From Fontibacillus panacisegetis (GTDB lineage Bacteria; Bacillota; Bacilli; Paenibacillales; Paenibacillaceae), in NCBI RefSeq assembly GCF_900102215.1, contig NZ_FNBG01000030.1, forward strand, positions 1 to 59,943: a DNA stretch of 59,943 nucleotides, read 5' to 3'. The notes under the pieces were generated by a model. It did not search any database. It was not told where the DNA came from and saw nothing but the letters and a program-made list of their open reading frames with translations. This document shows, in pieces, positions 45,017-53,532 of this stretch. How positions within the stretch are numbered: the first letter of the stretch is position 1; every line of letters starts with the position of its first letter. The translations under genes were made by a program, and so were the position numbers.

Positions 45017-46252
45017 TTATTTCAATTTGCTAAGCTTGTCGCCGAAACGTTCCCCCAGCGTGATACTTAATCCTTGATTGCTCAGCGAGACATTCGGGTT
45101 GTCACCCAAATCTTCTTTTCTTACACTGCTGCCTTTAGATGGTTTTTCAGCCTTTGGAGCAGGTTCTGGAGCTTCCTCTGTTTCTTTGATGCTGAGGCTA
45201 ACCCGTTTCTCAGCTGGAATTACATCCAAAACTTTCACTTGGACAGTTTGTCCTTCTTTCAGCACTTCATGAGGTGTGCCGATATGTTTATGAGAAATTT
45301 GGGAGATATGAACGAGTCCTTCAACTCCAGGAGCAATCTCAACGAATGCACCGAAATTAACAAGGCGTTTTACTTCACCACTAACGATGTCGCCGATATT
45401 AAATTGATCTGCAGCAGTATCCCAAGGTCCTGGTGTAGCAGCTTTGATACTCAAGCTGATTTTACCTTTTTCAGGATCAACTTTCAGAACTTTAACTTTA
45501 ACTTTATCACCTTCGGACAATACGTCAGCAGGTTTATCAACGTGATTCCATGCGATTTCGGACACATGCACCAAACCGTCAACTCCGCCTACATCTACGA
45601 AAGCACCAAACTGTGTCAGACGTTGAACTGTACCTTCAAGGGTTTGGCCTTCAGTAAGCTCATTCATTACTTTCAGCTTGTTAGCTGCAAATTCCTCATC
45701 CAGAACGTCTTTTTGGGACAGGATGACTTTATTGTTCTCACGATCGATTTCCTTCACCTTAACTCGCAAAGTACGGCCTTTGTAATCGCTGAAATCTTCA
45801 ACGAAATGACGTTCTACCATAGAAGCAGGAATGAAGCCACGAACGCCTACGTCCGCTACGATGCCGCCTTTTACCACATCAGCAACCGTAACTTCAAAAA
45901 TTTCGCCGTTATCAAAGTGTTGTTGGAGAACTTCCCAAGCATTTTCACTATCGATCGCACGTTTGGAGAGAACAAGTCGCTCTTTATCATCGTCGATGCT
46001 TACTACTCTAGTCTCCACTTCTTGACCTACTTGAACTGCTTCTGCAGCATTGTCCAAGTGAACGGAAGACAATTCACGAATAGGAATCACACCGTCATAT
46101 TTATATCCAATGCTCACGTAAGCCTGGTTATCCTCGATTTTGACGATCGTTCCTTTCACGGTGTCCCCTTTTTTCAAGGATACGATTTGTTCCAATTCAT
46201 CTTGGGTTGCCGTTTCAGCAGCTTCTAACCCGTTTTTTGTTTCTTCCGACAT
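45017..46252 (-). CDS. ypfD: S1 RNA-binding domain protein (YpfD, ribosomal protein S1 homologue)
   Basis: This is a 411-residue protein with four S1 repeats (starting about 28, 113, 198 and 283), seen as repeated GAFVDVGGVDGLVHVSEI and GAFVEIAPGVEGLVHISQ blocks. It is the Firmicutes S1 homologue; binding to ribosomes and mRNA is likely but its role in translation initiation is less certain than in E. coli. The last 60 residues are charged. GAGGAGGG precedes the ATG. Confidence 0.93.
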   Translation of the reverse strand: MSEETKNGLEAAETATQDELEQIVSLKKGDTVKGTIVKIEDNQAYVSIGYKYDGVIPIRELSSVHLDNAAEAVQVGQEVETRVVSIDDDKERLVLSKRAIDSENAWEVLQQHFDNGEIFEVTVADVVKGGIVADVGVRGFIPASMVERHFVEDFSDYKGRTLRVKVKEIDRENNKVILSQKDVLDEEFAANKLKVMNELTEGQTLEGTVQRLTQFGAFVDVGGVDGLVHVSEIAWNHVDKPADVLSEGDKVKVKVLKVDPEKGKISLSIKAATPGPWDTAADQFNIGDIVSGEVKRLVNFGAFVEIAPGVEGLVHISQISHKHIGTPHEVLKEGQTVQVKVLDVIPAEKRVSLSIKETEEAPEPAPKAEKPSKGSSVRKEDLGDNPNVSLSNQGLSITLGERFGDKLSKLK

Positions 46253-46374
46253 GTCAATACCCTCCTCAATTCAAAAAACCCATTTATTTAAACCCGCCTT
46301 TAGCGAGGTTCAAAACAAACAATAATCCTATCTTTCCAAATGTCCCCTGCCTTCATGCATGAGTCCGGCATACA

Positions 46375-46965
46375 TCATAATTCATTATTTTTGATTCTTA
46401 ACTCAGCAATCCTGGACATGATGAGATCAGTAGCTTTTTCTGCGGCATCCGGCACATCTTTGTCCATAAAAGGAGTCATATCGATCGGTGCGCCATATAC
46501 TACTTTCATTTTTTTAAACAGCTTATAATTTCCGATAATAGCTACTGGAACAACTGCAGCGTTACTACGAAGCGCAAAAGTTGCCGCACCCCTCTTGCCT
46601 GCAGCCCCATCTTCACCCTTCGAACGAGTGCCTTCAGGGAAAATACCCATTACATTTCCCGTACGAAGCAAGGTAAGAGAAGTTTTAATCGATTCCTTAC
46701 TTACTCCTCCGCGCTTGACCGGAAATGCACCGAGCTGCTTAATAAGCCAGCCAAATCCAATAATGTCGAATAATTCTTTCTTAGCCATAAAATGAACCTT
46801 GCGCTGCAGCAAAATACCAATTGTTGGCGGATCAAACAGACTGATGTGATTGGAGCAGAGCAGAACGCCACCCTCTTTAGGGACATGCTCAATTCCTTTT
46901 GCTTCAAGACGAAATAAAAACTTATAAATGAGGCGAAGCAAGCCCCTGCAAAAACTGTAGATCAT
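46375..46965 (-). CDS. plsC: 1-acyl-sn-glycerol-3-phosphate acyltransferase PlsC
   Basis: This is a 196-residue membrane-associated acyltransferase. It has HX4D motif NHISLFD (His40, Asp45), the block FPVKRGG and FPEGTRS. It makes phosphatidic acid. It starts directly after the cmk stop codon (TGA then ATG). Confidence 0.94.
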   Translation of the reverse strand: MIYSFCRGLLRLIYKFLFRLEAKGIEHVPKEGGVLLCSNHISLFDPPTIGILLQRKVHFMAKKELFDIIGFGWLIKQLGAFPVKRGGVSKESIKTSLTLLRTGNVMGIFPEGTRSKGEDGAAGKRGAATFALRSNAAVVPVAIIGNYKLFKKMKVVYGAPIDMTPFMDKDVPDAAEKATDLIMSRIAELRIKNNEL

Positions 46966-47667
46966 TCAAATTCTCTCTCTTTCTATAGTTCTGCACAGAG
47001 AAACGATGGCTTCTACGACCTCATCAATCGTCATATCCGTCGTATCCAGCAAGGTTGCATCATCTGCTTTTCGTAAAGGGGAAATTTCCCTTTGTTCATC
47101 CTGACGGTCACGTTCTGCGATGTCTCGCATAAGCTGTTCAAGACTGATTTCACCTTGTTCCTTCATTTCCTTGTACCTGCGGAGCGCACGTTCTTCGACA
47201 GTAGCTGTCATAAACACCTTAACTTCAGCATCAGGAAGCACCATTGTTCCGATATCGCGTCCATCCATTACAACGCCTTTACGCAAAGCCATTTGCTGCT
47301 GTATAGAAACAAGTTTTGTACGCAGCCCCTCGATTTGCGCATATCGGGATACTTTAGCATTTACCGCTAGAGAACGGATAGCCTCAGTCACCTCGTGACC
47401 ATTTACGAGCACCCGTTGTCCATTTGCTCCCGGTATTAATTCAATAACCAGATCTGATACCATTTGAAGCACATCTTCTTCTTTTTCCGGTTCGATTCCG
47501 AATTTGAGACAATACCATGTTGCCGCCCGGTACATAGCTCCGGTATCCACATAGATATAGGACAACTTGCCAGCAACCTTGCGGGCAATTGTACTTTTGC
47601 CTGCCCCGGCCGGACCGTCGATCGCGATGTTGATCTTATCACTTGATGTTGACGTCACATTTGCCAA
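46966..47667 (-). CDS. cmk: Cytidylate kinase
   Basis: This is a 233-residue CMP/dCMP kinase. It shows the P-loop GPAGAGKST, YVDTGAMYRA, MDGRDIGTMVLP and the lid region RDRQDEQREISPLRKADDA in parts. The TTG at 47667 has AGGAGG nine bases upstream; the frame to 47685 contains that site. It is coupled to plsC. Confidence 0.95.
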   Translation of the reverse strand: MANVTSTSSDKINIAIDGPAGAGKSTIARKVAGKLSYIYVDTGAMYRAATWYCLKFGIEPEKEEDVLQMVSDLVIELIPGANGQRVLVNGHEVTEAIRSLAVNAKVSRYAQIEGLRTKLVSIQQQMALRKGVVMDGRDIGTMVLPDAEVKVFMTATVEERALRRYKEMKEQGEISLEQLMRDIAERDRQDEQREISPLRKADDATLLDTTDMTIDEVVEAIVSLCRTIERERI

Positions 47668-47793
47668 AAGGGCATTCCTCCTCAAATTCGCTTCTCAAGA
47701 AAAAAGCAGGCATTGCCTGCGACGTGAAAATTATACCACACATAGCAAAGGGATGCAAAAAGGTTGACGCCTTTCCCACAGTGGAAAAGTTTG

Positions 47794-48006
47794 TTATGGT
47801 TCGTTTTTCCTGTGAATGGAAGTTCCTTCATACTTATCTGCAGATGCAAGCCACTGCCGGATTTCCGGAACTCGAAGCACAGCCTGAAAGAGGCACAATC
47901 CAATAACTAATACTATGACAATTCTTCGCAACCAAACCTCAATGCTATCGCTAAAAACAACAAACATCTCACTATATTCACGAGCCGCTTCTTCATCTTT
48001 TTTCAA
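47794..48006 (-). CDS. ypfB: YpfB-like small membrane protein (DUF5359)
   Basis: This is a protein of up to 70 residues with one membrane helix (about 28-46). Its place between ypfA and cmk is that of B. subtilis ypfB. The start is uncertain. The TTG at 48006 lies right after the T run of the ypfA terminator and its AGGGGG would be inside that hairpin; an ATG at 47967 is an alternative with a weak site. The function is unknown. Confidence 0.65.
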   Translation of the reverse strand: MKKDEEAAREYSEMFVVFSDSIEVWLRRIVIVLVIGLCLFQAVLRVPEIRQWLASADKYEGTSIHRKNEP

Positions 48007-48009
48007 GGT

Positions 48010-48085
48010 AAAAAAGCCCCCTTGGTAAACTTGGATACCTATAGCTTATCCAAATTTGTAGCAAGGGAGCCTGTTGTTTTTATTA
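48010..48085 (-). terminator. Terminator after ypfA
   Basis: On the minus strand a long stem (AGGCTCCCTTG with CAAGGGGGCTT and an inner AAATTTGGATA/TATCCAAGTTT) is followed by six T residues. Confidence 0.85.
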
Positions 48086-48086
48086 A

Positions 48087-48740
48087 TTAGCGATTCTTAA
48101 AATCAAATTGACGTTCAAAGCAATATCGAATCAAGGTTTGTCTCTCCAGATTGGAAATGCTGACAAACTTCAGCATAACTGTAGTTCTGCCTGATTCCAA
48201 GCTTTTAGTTCTGACTACTTCAGCTTCAAACGGCACATGATCGATCAGCCCATTTTTAAAAGGAAGCAGCAGCCAGCAATAGATAAGATCACCTTGGTTA
48301 AGTACATACTTGCTATCACAAATGAAGGAGACACCGCCACCCCCAACATCCTCTGTATGAGCGATGAATTGGGTACTGTCCTTCAGCTTAACCGCTAATT
48401 CCAACTCTGCGACCACACGCAAAAAATTACGCCGTTGGATTTTACTAATTGTATCTTCTTCCGGTTTACGAATACGAACTAATTGCACCACATCTTCGGC
48501 GAATCCAAGAACATATGTATTGAAGTAATTTTTAACTCCGGTATCAGACAAAAAATATACAGACAGCTCATCTCCGATGAATAACCGTTTGACTTTACCA
48601 GTATCACTTTCGATCGGAATTTCAATCAAAAAAGATTCTTCTTCTATGTCTGCAATACGGGACTTGCACTCTTTCTCCGCTTCCTTCTTGCTAGCAGAGG
48701 CGACTTGGATATATACCAGATCATTTACTTTTGGAAACAA
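48087..48740 (-). CDS. ypfA: PilZ-domain flagellar brake YpfA (MotI/DgrA-like)
   Basis: This is a 217-residue cytoplasmic protein with an N-terminal YcgR-type domain (about 1-95) and a C-terminal PilZ domain. The c-di-GMP motif RxxxR is present as RNFLR (104-108), and the second motif reads DVGGGG (131-136) where D/NxSxxG is usual, so the serine is replaced. The family binds c-di-GMP and slows the flagellar motor. The start is a TTG behind GGTGGAAGG. The location before ypfB and cmk matches B. subtilis. Confidence 0.88.
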   Translation of the reverse strand: MFPKVNDLVYIQVASASKKEAEKECKSRIADIEEESFLIEIPIESDTGKVKRLFIGDELSVYFLSDTGVKNYFNTYVLGFAEDVVQLVRIRKPEEDTISKIQRRNFLRVVAELELAVKLKDSTQFIAHTEDVGGGGVSFICDSKYVLNQGDLIYCWLLLPFKNGLIDHVPFEAEVVRTKSLESGRTTVMLKFVSISNLERQTLIRYCFERQFDFKNR

Positions 48741-48840
48741 AGCCTTCCACCCACCTCAAATTGATATAGAGCCATGTACTACACGATTATAGCATGCTGT
48801 CGTACATTTGGAGTGAGATTTTTTTAGCTATGCACAAAAA

Positions 48841-48870
48841 GAAGGAAGCGCCAATATCCGCGCCTCCTTC
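48841..48870 (-). terminator. Terminator after ypeB
   Basis: GAAGGAGGCGC pairs with GCGCTTCCTTC on the minus strand, followed by TTTTTG. Confidence 0.85.
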
Positions 48871-48876
48871 TCGGCT

Positions 48877-50235
48877 TTATTTTGCAGTAGCATTTGGCTT
48901 GGCGCTCCGAATCTCTTCGATGCTCTCTTCGTTACCGTTCTCGGCATTAATAAAAATCTTATAATTGGACCCGTTGATCGACCCTCCGAATTCATAAGCA
49001 AGTATCTTTTCCGACTGGTCATTCTCAATCAATGCAAGACGCTGATACTTCTCTTTATAATCCGAATTCAAATATTTGCGTGCTTGCTGAAGTGACAATT
49101 TTGGTTTAGTTACTTTAGTTTTGTTCTCACGTTCATAGACATAATCACTTGCTTGCATGCCAGTCACTTGCCCATTATCCAGAGCAACGCGTACCGTTAA
49201 TTTCTCAGGATAAATTAGCACCCCATCCTGCTTGCTTACGAACGTGAAAGTACCGATATTGTCATATTCATCGTAAGAAACCGGCGTCAACCCAGGATAT
49301 CCCTTATTACCTAAAAACCGGTCAGCTTGCCGTCTCGCCTCACTGGAAGATACACTTTTGGGTCCAATATTCCGATCATGAGTATAGGAGATTAAATGAC
49401 CACCATTTTTGGTGAAATCAAGACTCCAGAATTCATTCTTCTTCCCCTTAACATTTGCAGTATAAGAAGCCCACTCCGTACCGCGTCCATTTTCAATTAC
49501 CTTAATGGCATTCTGATTGGAATTTTCGGTAAACTTAGCTGCCTTCTGTTTAACCCCTTCAATCGTCACAGGTGTCCCGCCTAATTTTTTAACCGAACGC
49601 TTGTTATACATACTGGAGATGGAAGGCCCCCAGTCGAGCTCTGGATATTCTCCAACTTTTTTGTCTACGGTTTTAAAACCGTCAATAATCGTATTATCCA
49701 ACGGCTCTTTTTCACTCGCCAGCGCAGTTTCTACATCCATCCAACGCAATCGACTGCCGATTACTTTTTCCTGAACTCCCTGAAGATCCTTAGAAATTTG
49801 AGCCGAGCTGCTATACAACTCCTTCAAATTCTTTAGCTCTCCGTCACTTAACGGTTTTTTAGTCAAATCCCGGATCGCTGTTTGATATGAAAACTTGGAA
49901 ATTCTGGATAAAAACTCTTCCGTTTTATTAAATGGCAGAAGAGTCAGGGGCAGCTGATTAATTTCATTTTGAGCTTCACTCGTAATTCGCCATACGTTAA
50001 CCAATCCTTTACGCTGTGATCCAGTGGAAGCAGAATGAACAGCAAGCGTATTGCCTAATTCGCTGTGAAGCTTGTCTACATGAAAACTTAAATCATGAAA
50101 CGCCCGCTGATACTGGTTCTCCGCTTTGATCAATATCGCATTTTTCTCTTGATTCTCCTGATAGCCCCATACTAACGCACCGATCAATAGAAGCGTCGCA
50201 ATCGGAAATAAAATGGCGCTTAATCTCTTATACAC
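48877..50235 (-). CDS. ypeB: Germination protein YpeB
   Basis: This is a roughly 452-residue membrane-anchored protein. An N-terminal helix (about 5-25) is followed by a helical domain (WGYQENQEKNAILIKAENQYQ region) and C-terminal PepSY repeats (EARRQADRFL, LQQARKYLN). YpeB is needed for localisation and stability of the spore cortex-lytic enzyme SleB. The GTG at 50235 has AAAGGAG upstream. sleB, which precedes ypeB in B. subtilis, is not here. Confidence 0.9.
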   Translation of the reverse strand: MYKRLSAILFPIATLLLIGALVWGYQENQEKNAILIKAENQYQRAFHDLSFHVDKLHSELGNTLAVHSASTGSQRKGLVNVWRITSEAQNEINQLPLTLLPFNKTEEFLSRISKFSYQTAIRDLTKKPLSDGELKNLKELYSSSAQISKDLQGVQEKVIGSRLRWMDVETALASEKEPLDNTIIDGFKTVDKKVGEYPELDWGPSISSMYNKRSVKKLGGTPVTIEGVKQKAAKFTENSNQNAIKVIENGRGTEWASYTANVKGKKNEFWSLDFTKNGGHLISYTHDRNIGPKSVSSSEARRQADRFLGNKGYPGLTPVSYDEYDNIGTFTFVSKQDGVLIYPEKLTVRVALDNGQVTGMQASDYVYERENKTKVTKPKLSLQQARKYLNSDYKEKYQRLALIENDQSEKILAYEFGGSINGSNYKIFINAENGNEESIEEIRSAKPNATAK

Positions 50236-50327
50236 CTTGTAACGCACTCCTTTCATCAACTGTCTGACGTTAGTTTGACTAGAAGAAAGGAGCTTTATTC
50301 ATCAATATTCCAAGACTGGATTCATGC

Positions 50328-50477
50328 TCAGAGCAATTCTTCTTCAATATCGAAGTTGTGTTTATTGTCACACAGACACTGCTTGAAACCAGTCTCGATC
50401 ATACCCTTATCTTTTTTGCCACGAAGAATGAATTTTTCACCGCACGATTTACAAACGATTTTCACTTTTACGCGCAC
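50328..50477 (-). CDS. Small cysteine-rich, zinc-ribbon-like protein
   Basis: This 49-residue basic protein has CKSC (Cys9, Cys12) and CLC (Cys34, Cys36), a likely zinc site, with the core KFILRGKKDKGMIETGFK between them. The GTG start has AAGGGG about 10 bases upstream, which is paired inside a hairpin. I do not recognise a named family. It occupies the place where sleB stands in B. subtilis, between prsW and ypeB. Confidence 0.75.
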   Translation of the reverse strand: MRVKVKIVCKSCGEKFILRGKKDKGMIETGFKQCLCDNKHNFDIEEELL

Positions 50478-50530
50478 CAAAAAGGCACCCCTTCCAGTTG
50501 GCTAACGTTAGCCCATTATCAACTAGAATC
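50478..50530 (-). promoter_or_regulatory. Hairpin covering the ribosome binding site of the small cysteine-rich gene
   Basis: On the minus strand GGCATCC pairs with GGGTGCC, and CTAGTTG with CAACTGG, followed by TTTTTGG and then GTG. The 3' arm contains the AAGGGG ribosome binding site. A perfect 14-bp palindrome GGCTAACGTTAGCC (50500-50513) lies in the loop region. It can act as the prsW terminator and as a translational shield. Confidence 0.55.
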
Positions 50531-50553
50531 AGGATGCCCCGAATGATTAATAT

Positions 50554-51243
50554 TTAGTCCCGTCGACCAGCCTCTGTGAGTCTGAAAGGCGAACGACTGT
50601 TAGCACGATACATCTTGCCAATCCCGCCGTACCAAAGGAACGCCATGAGCGGAACGATGTACCATAACCAATATTGAGTCACATTATCGAGGACCCAATC
50701 GTAAACCCCATGCCAGAAAAACGGAAGTACAAGCGAATAAATCAAAAACTTACGACTTTTCCATCCAGTTGAGAACTTAGCGCGTCCCAAATAATATCCC
50801 ATCATTACACCAAACATCGCATGTCCTGAAACCGGAAGCAATGCACGAATCAACAGCGTGGTTATGGATGCATGACTGGCAAGAGCAAAAATTACGTTCT
50901 CAACGGTCGCAAAACCGAGTGAAATCGCTGCAGCATACAGGATGCCATCATACGGCTCGTCAAATTCAGTATGATTGTATATCATATGAAAAAGTACAAA
51001 CCATTTTAATGCTTCCTCAACCCCTGCAGATATTGCGAATGCAGTCACAAATGATCCGTCACCTAACCACATGCTGAGACCACGTTGCACAATCATGACC
51101 GGTAGTACTATTAAGAAGCCAAGACAAAAAACTTTTATTACCATGTGTAACGGTTCAGCATCATACTTGTCCTTGAGATAAAAGTAAGTAAGTAAAGCGA
51201 TACCGGGAGCAACCGCTGCAGTTGCTATAGAGAAAAAGAGCAA
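50554..51243 (-). CDS. prsW: Intramembrane protease PrsW
   Basis: This is a 229-residue polytopic membrane protein. It has the PrsW glutamate pair in GVEEALKW, ATVENVIFA and SGHAMFGVMMGYYLGRA. In B. subtilis PrsW makes the first cut of the anti-sigma factor RsiW. The start is a TTG with AAGGGGGG upstream. It lies upstream of ypeB, as ypdC does in B. subtilis. Confidence 0.92.
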   Translation of the reverse strand: MLFFSIATAAVAPGIALLTYFYLKDKYDAEPLHMVIKVFCLGFLIVLPVMIVQRGLSMWLGDGSFVTAFAISAGVEEALKWFVLFHMIYNHTEFDEPYDGILYAAAISLGFATVENVIFALASHASITTLLIRALLPVSGHAMFGVMMGYYLGRAKFSTGWKSRKFLIYSLVLPFFWHGVYDWVLDNVTQYWLWYIVPLMAFLWYGGIGKMYRANSRSPFRLTEAGRRD

Positions 51244-51314
51244 CGGTTATCCCCCCTTATCCATTGTCAGCCGTTCTTTATCTCTCATGCTCCAACAGCC
51301 AATGCAACTTCGCA

Positions 51315-51935
51315 CTATTCCTGACGCTTGAAGTGATTGCAAATCAAATGCACCGCATTCTCCGGCATTACCAGGTTACCGTATTCCTCCAGCATAGCCG
51401 GAGTAACCGAGGTAGCCTCACCAAATTCAGCAAGCACAGCAATAACCGCTGGAACTTTCACTTCCTCAAGCTCCTCTGGTTCCAATTGAAGTACCCATTT
51501 CCCATTATATTTATACAGCCTGCCAGCATCTTCAAGCATATGCTTAAGAACATGAGCTGCTTCAATTAAAATCTCAAAATCATCAAAAGAATATAGAATG
51601 GTATCACTCTGTTCCATCGTAACTTCCATTTCATATACTTCTTCTGGTAACTCATCATCATAAGGTGCTCCCAACCCTGAATGATGATGATCATATTTCC
51701 CTTTAGTTACAACTACAATCATCCCTTGTGCCGGGAGAGCATAAACCTCTACTGCTAATGGGCCTGTTGCGTCAAAACCAACCTCATTATAAGCTTGATC
51801 CATCATTTCAGTGAAAAGATCGTGAACTTTAGGAACTTCCTGCCACATATCCTCTTTCTGAATACCGCGTTCGCTAAGATCGTCAAACGTGAGGAAAATC
51901 CGTATCTTATCCTGGCCAAGTCGTTCAATCCTCAT
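51315..51935 (-). CDS. mecA: Adaptor protein MecA/YpbH family
   Basis: This is a 206-residue adaptor for ClpC. The N-terminal domain (MRIERLGQDKIRIFLTFDDL, MWQEV, FTEMMDQA) binds substrate; an acidic linker (about 70-105) leads to a C-terminal ClpC-binding domain. MecA targets ComK and other proteins to ClpCP. MecA and YpbH paralogues cannot be told apart by eye. AGAGGAGG precedes the ATG. Confidence 0.9.
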   Translation of the reverse strand: MRIERLGQDKIRIFLTFDDLSERGIQKEDMWQEVPKVHDLFTEMMDQAYNEVGFDATGPLAVEVYALPAQGMIVVVTKGKYDHHHSGLGAPYDDELPEEVYEMEVTMEQSDTILYSFDDFEILIEAAHVLKHMLEDAGRLYKYNGKWVLQLEPEELEEVKVPAVIAVLAEFGEATSVTPAMLEEYGNLVMPENAVHLICNHFKRQE

Positions 51936-52063
51936 ACAGGATCCTCCTCTCCATACCTTGTTATAACAGATTATGAAACCTGCTCTAATATGTGCTGGAA
52001 ATGGTTCTTTGTATGTATGTTATCATTTATTCTTGCTAAATGCACGTAATAAAATAGACAAAA

Positions 52064-52112
52064 AAAGAATCATTTTCCGTATGCCTGCGCACAACCAGAA
52101 AATGATTCAATA
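52064..52112 (-). terminator. Terminator after the 52143-52517 gene
   Basis: GAATCATTTTC pairs with GAAAATGATTC, followed by seven T residues on the minus strand. Confidence 0.88.
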
Positions 52113-52142
52113 AATTATTCAGAGAAATAATCAATACGACAT

Positions 52143-52517
52143 TTATATACCTGGAATTACTGTGTTTGTTTCTTTAAGAATAGCCTCAACTTCTTTACGA
52201 ACGTCCCCATTTCCTTTAATAAAATCGGTGATTTGCTTCAGATTGTATTCTTTCGAATGATTCGCTGCTGCCGAAGATACCGAACTGGGATACTCCTGGG
52301 CACTCGTCACGGGCCCTTTGTAACAATTTTGATGATGCGTATAACTGGCTGAGCTATGATTTGCACTCTGATCAATTTTATCCTGCTCCGCAAATTTCAA
52401 CGCCGTACTCGCGCCGCCCATCAGAGACATCAATCCCGTACCAGCCTTACGACGTGATGCCCAGATGGCAGCTCCTGCGCCAAGTAAAACCCCGCACAAA
52501 AATGAGGAAGATTTCAC
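52143..52517 (-). CDS. Small membrane-associated protein of unknown function
   Basis: This is a 124-residue protein. The N-terminus (FLCGVLLGAGAAIWASRR) is a short membrane helix followed by a basic stretch, as in YtxH-type proteins. The middle is rich in Ser, His and Ala, and the C-terminal 40 residues form a charged helix. I do not recognise the family. The GTG start has AAGGAGG upstream. It is divergent from the deacetylase gene. Confidence 0.75.
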   Translation of the reverse strand: MKSSSFLCGVLLGAGAAIWASRRKAGTGLMSLMGGASTALKFAEQDKIDQSANHSSASYTHHQNCYKGPVTSAQEYPSSVSSAAANHSKEYNLKQITDFIKGNGDVRKEVEAILKETNTVIPGI

Positions 52518-52604
52518 CTTAACAACCTCCTTATATATGATAAAATCAAATTTAGTGTTCGCGCTTCTTCACATTCTCATGCGGCATAAAAACAGGAAAG
52601 CGAG

Positions 52605-53477
52605 ATGATACACTTGATCAGCAAGAAAATCGTAGCATTAGCCACCGCCTGTATTTTGTTAAGCTCATGCAGTCAATTACAATCTAAACAGGAGAATAAT
52701 AACAAAATGAACTCATCTGACCCATCTATTACCGCCCCTGCAGCTGCAGATTCCTCCTCGGATACAGACCAAACAAATACGGACGGATCTCCTGATAATT
52801 CATCTAATGTAATCGAAGAACCGCAGATAGAAGCAGCACCTGTGACTCAATACCATATCAACAAGGCCTATAATGTCGTACCGAACGATGAAAGCATTAG
52901 CAAAAAAGTAGTTCTGTTAACCTTCGATGACGGCCCTAAAGAACAGGATATGATTAACGGACTGCTGGACACATTAGATAAACACCAAGCCAAAGCTATA
53001 TTCTTTGTTAACGGTTATCGAGTTAAAGCCAACCCTGATTTGCTGAAGCAAATTCACGATCGCGGCCAAATTGTTGGCAATCACAGCTGGGATCACATTG
53101 ATCTGAAAAAAGAGAACTCCGATAACGCACGCAAACAAGTCGAAGACGTCCAAGAGATTGTGGAAGACACCATTGGGGAACGTCCAAGGTTTTTCAGACC
53201 ACCATTTGGCTCAGGCAACGAAAACCTTCACAAAATTGCTGAGGACAACGGCTTGATCTACATGACCTGGTCCAATGGCTCCCTGGATTGGGATTCAAAG
53301 AGCAAAAACAAACCTGATGTTGTCATTCAAAACGTAATGGATCAGCTTCATAACGGAAGCAACATCTTGATGCATGAGCTTCCTTGGACTGTTGAAGCAT
53401 TGGACGAACTATTAACGAAGATTGAAGAAAAGGGCTACAGCTTTGTCGATCCACGAACTATTAGCGAAGCTCCATAA
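52605..53477 (+). CDS. Polysaccharide deacetylase lipoprotein (NodB domain)
   Basis: This 290-residue lipoprotein has lipobox LSSC (Cys22), a linker rich in Ser, Asp and Asn (about 25-85), then a NodB/CE4 domain: TFDDGP (Asp108, Asp109), GNHSWDH (His160, His164), RPPFG (198-202) and MHELPW. It probably deacetylates peptidoglycan or another cell-surface glycan. AGGAAAG precedes the ATG. Its target is unknown; a link to the exopolysaccharide cluster 11 kb away is only a possibility. Confidence 0.88.
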   Translation: MIHLISKKIVALATACILLSSCSQLQSKQENNNKMNSSDPSITAPAAADSSSDTDQTNTDGSPDNSSNVIEEPQIEAAPVTQYHINKAYNVVPNDESISKKVVLLTFDDGPKEQDMINGLLDTLDKHQAKAIFFVNGYRVKANPDLLKQIHDRGQIVGNHSWDHIDLKKENSDNARKQVEDVQEIVEDTIGERPRFFRPPFGSGNENLHKIAEDNGLIYMTWSNGSLDWDSKSKNKPDVVIQNVMDQLHNGSNILMHELPWTVEALDELLTKIEEKGYSFVDPRTISEAP

Positions 53478-53532
53478 GAGCAACAAAGCTGAGGCCTATC
53501 CCTTAATTAGCTTAGCTAATGGATTATTGAAA

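Noticed and set aside
45074..46228. A 384-codon plus-strand frame opposite ypfD
   Set aside because: It is fully antisense to the four S1 repeats of ypfD, has biased composition (rich in Phe, Ser, Ile) and no ribosome binding site. It arises from codon usage of the real gene.
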